Assembly: GCA_024220525.1 (NCBI GenBank)
Contig: JAMYWO010000201.1
Location: 46,501 to 74,209 of the forward strand
Length of the DNA stretch: 27,709 nucleotides
Reading direction: 5' to 3'
Origin: Cochliopodium minus
Lineage: Eukaryota > Discosea > Himatismenida > Cochliopodiidae
The translations under genes were made by a program, and so were the position numbers. Shown here in pieces: positions 10,675-20,890 of the stretch; positions within the stretch are counted from its first letter, which is position 1; each line of letters opens with the position of its first letter. Below the pieces are notes generated by a model, which saw only the letters and a program-made list of their open reading frames with translations, searched no databases and was not told where the DNA came from.

Positions 10675-12028
10675 TTAAAAATTTAAAAAATTAGATAAGA
10701 AATCATCACTTTCTTTTTCATTCTTGTTGTTGGCAATTTCTTTGTTGTTGAGGGAATTGTTTGTTTTCAAAAGAAAATTGTTGAAATTAATTTCAGAAGT
10801 AAAACTTGGATCACTCGAGATGATCTCTTGTATAAAACTTGAGGAGTCATTTTCCAAATTTAGATTAAAGTTGTTTGGGTTAAATTCGAAAGATTCTATT
10901 TGTTTATGAAGATCTATAAGATTTTGATTGTTTTTTAAAGGACCTCGCATAAAAGGAGGAATTTCTTCTTCTGAATTTAGAAACAAAATAATATCTTTTT
11001 GTAAAATGTATTTAGGGGGAATGTTGCATTCTTCAATGTCCTTTTCATAAAGGGATGTTACTTTTATAGTAGCAAAAGTGGGTAGTTTAGATATTGGGTC
11101 AATAAACCTGTTTTTTTTAAAAGTATAAATTAAAAAGTTTGAAAAAAAAAAGTAAAAAAAAAAAAAAGGAGAAACAAAAGATACACACCCTATTAGATCA
11201 GCATCAATGTGAATAAATTTATTGTTTTGTTGTTTCAAGTACAATTCTTGTTTACATTGGAGTCTGTTAACCATCAAACCACTGATCCTCTCCAATTTGT
11301 ATCCTTTCTTTATATCATTTTCTTCAATGTTTTCTTTCATCTTATTTGAGATGAGATTAGGAAAATAAAAATTGTTCAAAGAATTATAGCCCAAAGCTCT
11401 TAAGAAACTAGGAGACATATCTTTTGATTTTTATCAATTAAATTTTTTTGTTTGAAAATTCTGAAAATTTTACCCTGTATGAATGCGGGTGGTATATAAG
11501 CCTTCCTATCAATTGGGAAGAAAACCTTCATTATCATCCACATATCATCTGTTTCTGAATTAAATGAAATAAATTAACAATACATTGAATACTTTTTCAT
11601 AAATTTATGCTTACTTTCTTGATTTCCAAAATTCCTCTTCATTAATTCTTTTTTGAGTCTTTCATTTTCAATTATTAGTTGATCAATTTTATAATTTAAA
11701 GGATCTGGTAACTTGGATCCACATTGACTGCAAAATTTAGAATCTACATCTGTAATGGTTTCACATTCTTCACATTTTAAATCAATTTCAATGTAGAATC
11801 TTGTTTTTTTATTGTTTTTATCTTTAAATAAGGTAAATTATTTTGATTGAATCTTCTATTATCAATTATTTTCTTCTATTCACCCTGTTTTATTCTATTT
11901 TGTTTTCTCTTTTGATTTATCACACATTCTATTTTTTGTTTGGTACAATTTCCACATGGATTTTGTTTATCACATTTGCGATGATTTTTCTGGCAATTGA
12001 GACATGCTCCTGGCAAAGAAGTATTCAT
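10675..12028 (-). CDS. Zn2Cys6 transcription factor with zinc ribbon and PAS-like domain
   Basis: Five exons (12028-11884, 11821-11615, 11554-11474, 11420-11189, 11107-10675) give 365 residues. An in-frame TAA directly precedes the ATG. Residues 9-35 (CLNCQKNHRKCDKQNPCGNC plus Cys35) form a canonical C-x2-C-x6-C-x5-C-x2-C-x6-C binuclear zinc cluster, a sequence-specific DNA-binding domain. A second C-x2-C-x10-C-x2-C set (Cys65, 68, 79, 82) looks like a zinc ribbon, followed by a short predicted coiled coil ('IDQLIIENERLKKELMK') that could mediate dimerisation. Residues about 123-235 ('PPAFIQDMSPSFLRALGYNS' onward) resemble the PAS region of fungal Ert1/AcuK-type regulators. The Asn/Ser-rich C-terminus could be an activation region. 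The target genes are unknown. Confidence 0.85.
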
Positions 12029-12105
12029 TTAAGATTTTCACTTTTTTTTTTTTTTTTTTCACTGATTTTTTATTTAACAAAATTTGATACATATTTTCAC
12101 AAACA

Positions 12106-13415
12106 TTATTTTAGTTGGTAAAGATAAAAATTGATGGAAGAGTAAATGAAGTCATACTGTGCTTGATTTTGTAATGAATTACATCTCTGGTTTCTAATAG
12201 ATTTCACCAAGTTTGGGATGTTTAAAAGATGATTTAGAGAATTTCTTGAGAAAGGAATCTCCTTTTCTCTCACTCTTAAATAATCAATTATCTGAGCTGC
12301 AAATACAAAGGAAATATAAGTTGCAGTGCGACCAATGCCAGCTAATTAAATTAATTGAAAGATTAATTGATTTCAATTTAAAATAAAACTTTTGAAAGTA
12401 CCTGAACAATGAACAACAATTGGAGAATCTACTTTTTTCATTTCCTTTGATTCATATTTCTTTTGAAGGAGGTACAAGTTGAGGACAGTTTGAGGACTAA
12501 CAACATTTCCATCAGGCCATTTAGTAAAATGAATCTGTGTTATTTCTTTTTTTAAATCTTCTTTTTTGTTAAAAATGATCAATTTTCTAACAACGATTCC
12601 TTCTTTTCCTTCTTCATCTTTTTGTTCGAAATTTTCAAAGAATTGATTTTGGAGAATTATGGAGAATTCTTCTTTTTCTTTTTTGAAAGATATTTCGTCT
12701 CCTGTTTTATTAGGCCAAAATTGTGTCATTTTAATTTTTCCATTTTCTACAAGAGAAGAAAGAGAAATAAGAAGAGAAGAGTTTGAATCCCAAATCATTT
12801 TAAAAAACTCAAACATTGTATTCTCTAAAGGTGCTTGTGTGGCAATAAAAACACTATTGATATCATTCATTATTTTTTCATCATTGAGAGGATGATTATT
12901 TGAATTATTATTATTGAAATTTGTGTTATTTGAATTGTTATGATAGAAAGATTGAAAAGAAATGTAATTTGCATTTATATATAAGTCTGAATTAAACAAA
13001 TCTTCTTGTGTCAAAGGTTTATCTCTTTGAAAGATAAATCTTGTTTCCTCTGTGCATAGAATATCATTGTATCTATTTTTGTTTATGTTCTCAATTTTAC
13101 ATGAAGAGGGATATTTTATCTTCTTTTGTTGATTGCTATACTCGTGAACAAAAGGGATTTGTTTGCAAATTGATTTATATTCTTTTTTCAACAATAATTT
13201 GAGTACATCCCTCGAAAATCCCATCTTCCATTGAGTTGGGATAGTGGGAGAAATGAATAGAGGAAATCCTCCTTCTAATTCAATTTCTTCAAATAATCTG
13301 AATCCATTTGAATACTCCTTAAAATATTATTTTTTTATCTAAACTTGATCAATTAAAATATTACCATTTCGTCTTTGAATGATATTATGTTTGGGCTTTT
13401 GTCTAATTTGAGCAT
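12106..13415 (-). CDS. Classical protein tyrosine phosphatase
   Basis: Three exons (13415-13365, 13317-12402, 12341-12106) give 400 residues. The enzyme removes phosphate from phosphotyrosine. All key elements are visible: the pTyr loop 'NKNRYNDI', 'NANYISF', 'IATQAPLENTMFEFFKMIWD', the WPD loop (284-286, general acid Asp286), and the P-loop HCSAGIGRT with nucleophile Cys321 and Arg327, followed by the Q-loop motif 'NQAQYDFIY'. The last intron splits the P-loop after Ser322. An Asn-rich insertion lies between 'NANYISF' and 'IATQAP'. It lacks TM segments and is probably cytosolic. The gap to the Zn2Cys6 factor downstream is only 77 bp. The upstream region carries repeat copy A, which also occurs upstream of the SAM-OTU-J gene. 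Confidence 0.95.
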
Positions 13416-13487
13416 TTTTTTTTTATTATTTTTGGATTTTTTAATTGTATTTCCGAAACTAAATTCACAAACCAATCAAATATACGT

Positions 13488-13725
13488 TTAAATGACTCAA
13501 TAATGTTTTCCCATTTAATTCGGTACCAAAAATATTTTCGGAAAATCAATTTCAAATTAAACGTTAAATAAAAAAGTTTTGACGAGGATAAAAAAAAGAG
13601 AAAAATTAGACCAAACTTTTTAAATAGTTTCGTTATGGAATAGAAATAAAGATGATCTAAAAACTTTTTGAAAAAAAAATTAGTCCATTTGAAGGAAAGG
13701 GATTGTGTTTGTGGAGTGAGCAAAT
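13488..13725. repeat. Direct repeat, copy A (uninterrupted)
   Basis: This block in the 361-bp gap upstream of the tyrosine phosphatase matches 16329-16746 in the same orientation. Shared segments include 'taaatgactcaa' at one end, a 34-nt identical core (13610-13643 against 16438-16471), 'gaaataaagatgatc', and 'gagtgagcaaat' at the other end. Between them the copies differ by many substitutions and indels, so the duplication is old. A 125-codon minus-strand ORF crosses copy A, but the other copy has single-base indels in that frame, so it is probably not coding. Confidence 0.8.
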
Positions 13726-13776
13726 ATTCAACATTGATTTCGCCAACAATTGATTTAAAAGATTTTAATGATAATA

Positions 13777-16249
13777 TCAAAAAGAACTAATTTTTTTGAA
13801 GAGGTGAGTAAAAATATGTTTGTTTCCTTCATAATTTAGAATAATCTCATAGTACATGTTGATTTTGGTGACCATTGAGTAATCTTTTTTTTCATTATTT
13901 TGTTTGTCTGGATGATGAATTCTCATGAATTTAGTATAAGTTTTTTTAACTTTTTGAAGATCATCATCAACTTTGTGACCAAAAAATAAATAAGCTTCTT
14001 GTACTTGTTCAACTGGATCTTTTTTAAAGTAAGATTGAATCCAATCCATAAATAAACTAGAAATAAAAGTTCCAATTAAACCACCAATTATAATTCCTGG
14101 AAAACCAAACGGTGAGCCTAATAAAGATCCAACCGTACTCAACCCAAGATTTGTCACATTTTTGGCAATAATCCCAATTGTAGATTTTTTAAGTTTGGTT
14201 TCCTGATGTGCCCAATTTTGGTGAATTTCAAAAACAGTGGTAAAAACACAGACACCAATGGCCACATAAAAATTAGCTTTAGCCATTGATAATCCAAAAT
14301 TTAACTTTTGAGACAAACACAAAAGGGCTTGAGGGCTTGCACTAACAATAAAACCAGAAGAAGAAGAAATAAATGTATCCTTGACTATTTCATAAGTGCT
14401 TTTTTTTTCAGTGGCATGGTAATTTTGATAGAGGGATAAAGAGAGGGTAATTAGACCACTTATTAAAGCTCCTTTTGAGCCTTCTTTGAGAATATCATTA
14501 CAGTTTATAAGCTTATTGATAGTGAAAGTCCTGTTTTCTAATTTTTCTTTTGGTAAATTTTTTTGTGCTTGTTGGAGGGCCATTTCTTTGTTTTCTGCAA
14601 TTGTCTTAAAAGTATTCCCATTTGAATCTGTTATCACATATTCTTTTACAGATTTCATATTTCCTAATTTTCTTTTAGCTTCTTTCAAAGCATTTTCATA
14701 AGAACCTTTTGTGGTCACTTCTCTGCCATTTGAATCTTTGAAGACAAATCTTTTTTTGTGAGTTGGAAATTTTTTTCTGTTCTTTCTAACAAATTCAATT
14801 TTGTTTTCAACTTCGATGATTTTTTTCGACTGAAAGTTTACATGATTGGGTACTTTGAATTGTTCATTCACAGTAACAGTTGGGGTTGTGAAGGAGGTAA
14901 AAAAATTTGCTTGAGGGATACTATGATTATCCATTTTTTCAACTTTAAACAATTTTAAGAAGGACTTGTTAACTAGTGGAATAGCAATCAAATCATTCCC
15001 ATTATTTTCCATTCTTATGAGAGCTATCTTCAAAAATGAGATGTTTTGTTCATACATTTCATGATTTTTTTTCACATCTTCTAATATTAATCTTTGAAAA
15101 TATTCAATGAGTTCTTCAATTTGGGGCTTATTAGCCAAGGCAGTAACTACTTCATGTTCTCTGTTGCCTTCAAACATTGAATGTAAAAGTTTTAAGTAGT
15201 TCCATTTGAGCAGATCTTCTTTATTCTTCTCTACTTGTATACCCTTTTCGATTAAATCTTCTATTTTTTCTAAATTCTCATTTATTTCTTCTTCGTATAT
15301 TGTATTATCCAATAATTTTTGTAAATTTCTATTGGCATGATTCATCAAGATCATGTATATATTTTTTTCATTTTTTTGTTCATTTGTGAGCAGACTGAAA
15401 TATTGGATGTTCAAAAGATTTCCAATTCTGATAGTATTTTTATAATCTTCACAATAAAATTCTTTGGTACATTTTTTGTCATTTGAAGAAGCAGTGTAGA
15501 CGAGAATTTTCAACTTGAATATTTCAGTGGTGGCTATCAAGGTCAATTCATCTCCACAGATTACTCCATTTTCTATATTTTTGCAATAAAACTCGAAATT
15601 TTTGTCATCTTTTCACTCTTGATATATCTCATCAAGTTTTTTTTGAATTTGGACATTATTTTTATTCTCCTTTAACCATTTACTAATTTTGGATCTTAAT
15701 TCTTCATTTGAGAATTTTTCTTTTTGGTAAATTTGGAGTTGTAATCTGATGGCATCAAATTGACTGTCATTATCTTCCTTGGTATACTCATCTAAAAAAA
15801 GCTCTTCTTTTGATAAACTATCAACTAATCTCTTTTTATATCCCTCTATGGAATTATCAATTGAAATAATAACAGGTGCTTTGTTTGAAATTAGGTCTTT
15901 TTCATTATTATCGGATATTTGTTCTTCAAGCAATCTTTTTTTCAAATTATTTATTCCTCTCATTAATTTTTTTCTTTTAAATGGATCGTCACAGAATATC
16001 TTCCAATGGTCCAATATTTCTTCGTTAATATCGCAAATATCTTCATAAGTTTCACCTTTATAATATTATTTTATTTTTATTTTTATTTTATGAAAATTAT
16101 TATTTTATGATTATTTTTTTTATTTTTTGATTATTACAAGTTTGATCGATAAAAATTCTATAAAGATGATTCATCTTCAGACTTGAAAGAAAAGATATGA
16201 CATCGGTGTATTCATATTCTTCAATTTTAAGGTTTAATTTTTCTTCCAT
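13777..16249 (-). pseudogene. SAM - OTU-like - J-domain protein gene with in-frame TGA
   Basis: Exons 16249-16138 and 16055-13777 make one frame of 796 codons broken only by TGA at 15615-15613 (codon 185). Residues 10-77 look like a SAM domain ('YTDVISFLSSLKMNHLYRIF', 'INEEILDHWKIF', 'KLMRGINNLKK'). From 130 the pattern is OTU peptidase, but D-G-N-C is replaced by D132-N-D-Ser135, and the C-terminal HY motif reads 'NIQYFSLL' (Gln for His), so no peptidase activity is expected. The OTU pattern continues across the TGA into 'CGDELTLIATTEIF'. Two about 37-residue repeats ('FVFKDSNG', 'YVITDSNG') follow at about 471-543, then a Gly-rich hydrophobic region (about 560-710) and a C-terminal J domain with HPD intact. 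No in-phase intron removes the TGA. It may be a pseudogene, a split gene or readthrough; the 611 open codons after the stop argue against old decay. Confidence 0.7.
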
Positions 16250-16328
16250 TTTTACTACTAGTTTTATTTTTTTTTTATTATTTATATTTATTTTAATTTT
16301 TTCTAATATAATTATAATTTTTAAACAC

Positions 16329-16746
16329 TTTAAATGACTCAAAACACATTTAATCAGGTACCAAAAAAAATTTTAGAGAATTCTAATTAAAAGTTATATA
16401 TGATATTTAATGGAGGATCAGAAAAGAGAAAAATGATACCAAACTTTTTAAATAGTTTCGTTATGGAATAGCAGAGCACCCGGCAAATATTATCTTTAAG
16501 CAGAAGTCAGTATATATAATAAATTATAAAATAAAAAAATACAGAATAACTTTATATATTCATATTAATAATCCAATTCTTATGAGCCTCTGGATCAAAA
16601 AATCCTTTACATATATACAAAATCACCTATACAGAATCTAAATATGAGTTTTGATCTCAATTTAAGAATTTTTCGGGTGCTGTGGAAATAAAGATGATCA
16701 ATTGGTCTATTTGTAGGAAAGGGAATGTTTTGTAGAGTGAGCAAAT
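16329..16746. repeat. Direct repeat, copy B (interrupted by an insertion)
   Basis: This is the second copy of the block at 13488-13725. It lies about 80 bp upstream of the SAM-OTU-J start codon; copy A lies about 73 bp upstream of the phosphatase start codon. The two copies therefore sit in equivalent promoter-proximal positions and also bracket the SAM-OTU-J gene. Without the 16472-16684 insertion, copy B would be about 205 bp. Together with its flanks it fills the 541-bp gap between that gene and beta-mannosidase. Confidence 0.8.
16472..16684. mobile_element. 213-bp insertion with inverted-repeat ends (MITE-like)
   Basis: Relative to copy A, which reads 'ggaatagaaataaag' without a gap, copy B has 213 extra bases between 'ggaatag' and 'gaaataaag'. 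The extra segment starts CAGAGCACCCG and ends CGGGTGCTGTG, inverted repeats of 11 bp with one mismatch, and it has no ORF. Only one base (g) appears duplicated at the target, so a standard target-site duplication is not visible. The ends and size fit a non-autonomous DNA transposon relic; its superfamily is not clear. The alternative, that copy A lost the element precisely, is less likely. Confidence 0.6.
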
Positions 16747-16790
16747 CTTTAAAATTAATTTAACATTTATTTTTTATTTTTCAGTCCAAA

Positions 16791-19700
16791 TTAATTTCTT
16801 TCAAATGTATCTGTAAGAGTAGAAAGTCTTAAAGAAGACTCAAAAAGAGAAACAGAAAAAGGAGACCAACCATTAAAAGAAAGAGTTTTATTTTCATTCT
16901 TTTTAAAAAAATAAAAAATGAGTAAAAATAAAGTAAAATTTAATTTGTTTAATGTAAGAATCAAACCTTCTTCAAAAGAAAACCATTATCGTTCCAAGTA
17001 CCATTAAAACTTGTTTCCAAAAAAACGAAAGGAGCTATTTGATCTGAAATTAGTGTTACTTTCGCACTGCTAGAACTTGTTGGAACAACTTGAACAATTT
17101 TAATGTTTGCTTTCAATAGATAAGCCTTTTTTTTTGTTTTTTTTTTTGTAAAAAAATAAAGTTGTGGACAAAAAAAATACATTAAAAGATTACATTTTTG
17201 AAAGGAGTCAAAAACCATTCATTTTCTGACAATAAATTTGATTTGTTATCATAAATTTTAGTATCAATAAAACAATAAGAGATGTTATTGCAGTAAGGAG
17301 AAACTAATTTAGGTATTCTAAACCAAAAAAAAATAATAAAATATGAAAAGAATGCTAAATAAAAATTTTTAAAATTTAAAAATATGATAAAAAATTAAAA
17401 AGAAACAAAGATTAATACGTAGAGGAAAAAATTTGTTTGGATTGCAAGGGTTGAATCTCAAAAGAAGAGGGATAAGAATGCAAAAGAGAACCATTCCAAT
17501 GGTAAATGGAAATGAGAAGAGAAGCTTCTGTCAAACTTGTCTGTTTGTCATTAATAACGTAAACATAAAAATTTTCTTTTTCCCATTCTTGATAAGGACT
17601 CACTAATATATCTCCAAAAAATTTCTTTACATGGTAATGTAACATTTTCCACCTTTTTTGGAATTTTTTAATTTTTTATTTTATATTATATATTTTTTAT
17701 TTTTTTTTTTTTTTACCTTCCACTGTACTCAAGAGATGACCTTTTTATTTAAATTAAATCATCAATAAAGAGTTTTTTTTGATAAAAAAAGAATTTTTTT
17801 GTACCATGTAGGTGCTATTTTAAAAAAGGGATGTAAAGAAAGATTTTATTTTATTTTTTTATTTTTTTTTTACCTTGCCAAATAGAATTTAATCTTTTCA
17901 ATAAAATTTAATTATAAAGTAGATTTAAAAAAATTAATTAAAAATGAAAAAGAAACATACTGCCAATACAATGCACCCATGGTAAAATAGTTAGCTCTAT
18001 TTCTTCTATAAGCCTCTTTTTTTTATTTTTTTTAATTATTTATTTTCAAATTTTTTAATTTTTATTTTTTTTCTACCAGTTTCAGATTTGATACACATTG
18101 TTTGGAGGACTTGAGAGAGATAGATCCATTTTGAAAAATTCTCTTTTTTGGTGGGGTTGGGGTAATTAGGAGAAAAAGGATTAAAATGCATTTTCATTTG
18201 TTCTTCTATTTGTAATGTTCCATTTGGATGATGTTGTCCTTTTTAAAATTGAATTTTTTTTGAAATGAATTCGATTTTTTTTAACATTAAATTTTAAAAA
18301 AATTAATATTTTTAAAATTAAGTATTTTTATCAAAAATTTTATTTATTTTTTAAAAAAAGGAATTTTACTTTCTATCATGAGAGGGCTTGTTTGATTCCA
18401 ATCCTCCTCTTTAGTTCGTTTTTTTAAAAAATTATATTAAATAAAAATAAAAATAAAAATTAAAAATGTATTACCAATGGTAACAGATTCCCAAGTGTAA
18501 ATTGATGGAAAGCTTTGCCAACCATACTTATTTTCGTTCAATTTTTTTTTTTTTTGTAAAATTTAATATACTTCAATATTGATTCAAAAAAAAAAAAGGT
18601 ATACCTCTGATACAAATCTACTGGTTGGGTAATTGGAAAGATTTAAGCAATTATAGGTGTACTTTTTTTAAAAAATTAAAATTTAAAAAAAGTTTAAATT
18701 TTAGTTAGCAAATATTTTACTTCATAAAAATGAGTGTCTCCTGTTCACACATAATTTTTTTGGGTAAATTAATTTAGTTTGAATAGAAATTTTTTTTTTT
18801 TAAAAAAAAGATACCGATGGTGTTATTATAGGGATTTCCCTTTGGAATTTAATTTTTTTAAAAAATATATATTAAAAGGTTAAACTACTCACCCATTCTC
18901 CTACATAAGGATTCTCTGATAAAATACTAATTTTTTTTTAAAATTATTAATTAATAAATAAAAAAAAAATCAAAAAGGTACCCGTTGGAAGGAGAGGATG
19001 GCCAAAAAGGTCTTGTTGTATCAGATGCTCTTACTGCAGGATGTACGACATTATAATATACTAAGATTCATTTATTTGATGAATTTTTTTTTTAAAATTA
19101 ATGAATTAAATCAAATGAATTAAATTAATTTATTATTAATAAATAATATGATAAAATTGATATTTTTTTACAATTTACATAATCAGCAACATATCTTATT
19201 TTTAAAAAATTATTGAATAATGAGTATTGAAATGTATTGTCCAATTTTAAAAAGAAAGCAAAAACCTTCTTGGGTTTGCAATAGTCACCTTTAAAAAAAA
19301 GAGATCAAATTAAATACTTTATATTATATTTGAAATGTTCCAAATTTTTTACATTGTACCAATTTAAAGCAGCCTAAAAAAAAAAATAGTTTATTTTATA
19401 ATTCATTTGTTAAATTCATTTGTTTAAAGTTTTAAAATTATTTTTTAAATAACAAAAGTTTTTTCAAATTTTTTTAAAAAAAAGTAAATACCTCATTTTC
19501 ATTGGAACCAGACCATAAAATGATGGAAACGTGATGAGCTAATCTAGAAACTTGGTATTCTATTTCTATTCTAACGTCTTCTAAGAAATCAGTGCTAACA
19601 GGGTACATTGCTTTATTTCATGTTTTTTAAATAAAAATCAAACAAAAATTTTTTCAATTTTTAATTTTTAATTTTTAATTTTTAATTCATAATTTTAATT

Positions 19701-20853
19701 TTTAATTTTTAATTTTAATTTTTAATTTTAATTTTTAATTTTAATTTTTAATTTTAATTTTAATTTTTAATTTTAATTTTAATTTTAATTTTTAATTTTA
19801 ATTTTTTTTTTTACCACAAGCAAACATTTGTTCTGAAAATTGAAAATTTTTAAATAGAAATTTTTATTTTAATCTTTTTAAAAAAATTTAACCTTGCCAA
19901 ACCATTATACCATAACGATCACAAATGTCATAGAAGAAATCTTGCTCATAAATTCCTCCTATAAAATTTTAAAATTAAAAAAGAAATAAAATATAAAACA
20001 TTTTAATAATTAAACAATAATAATTTAATAATATTTACAATAAATAATTTAATAATAAATAATTAAATATTATTTACAAAATATTTACAAAATAATCAAA
20101 TAATAATATTTACAATAAATAAATAAATATTATTTAAAATAAATTATTTACAATTTATAATTATTTTTAACAAATAACTACCTCCCCACACTCTAATGAT
20201 ATTCATATTAGCTCCTATCACACTTTCTATTAAATTAGTTATTCGGTCTGTTGAAACTCTCGTAGGAAACGAGTCTTTTTTTTAAAAAAAAAATAAAAAT
20301 GAATTAAAAAATAAAATGAATAAAATTATAAAATAAATAAAAATATTTATAAAAATAAAATAATAAATTAAAATATTTATAAATAATAAATTAAAATTTA
20401 AATGATTTTTTTTTGAGTCATTACCAGCAGGTATCCAGTTGGCTCCCTTAGCGAAGATATCAACATTGTTGACCCTAAAGAACATTGTTTTTCCATCTGA
20501 AAGTTTATTTGTCACTCTTTTTTTTATAATTTAAAATTAAAAAATAGATTTAAAATGAAAAATAAAAAATAAAAAATAAAAAATAAAATAAAAATATTTA
20601 AAATTTTTTATTTACAATTCTATTTTCCTAAATCCAATCACTAAAATAAAAAAGTAATTATTAATTTTCATTTAATTAAAAAAAGTAATTATTAATTTTC
20701 ATAATAGAAAAAAATTACCTTTATCGAATTGGTAGATGATTTGATTGTCCAACTTCATTGTTAAGGAAATGTTGTATAAGTTTTGGTCTCCATATCCATT
20801 TGGCCACCACAACTTTACATCTTTCACATTAACCTTTTGAAAGAAATAATAAA

Positions 20854-20890
<37 letters not shown>

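Noticed and set aside
13403-13780. 125-codon minus-strand frame upstream of the phosphatase
   Set aside because: It lacks an ATG near its 5' end, runs through repeat copy A and overlaps the phosphatase start. The homologous copy B has a one-base indel and stops in the same frame.
15613-15615. TGA as selenocysteine
   Set aside because: The position is in a variable loop of the OTU-like fold, there is no family precedent, and I saw no convincing SECIS-like structure after the gene's stop.
15573-15616. A short intron that would remove the in-frame TGA of the SAM-OTU-J gene
   Set aside because: The GT at 15616-15615 leaves two bases of a codon, whereas the atag acceptor at 15573 needs one. Other AGs nearby also lead to stops.
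16472-16684. LTR retrotransposon or hAT element
   Set aside because: No TG..CA ends and no 8-bp target duplication are present, and the segment has no coding capacity. Only a generic inverted-repeat element is supported.
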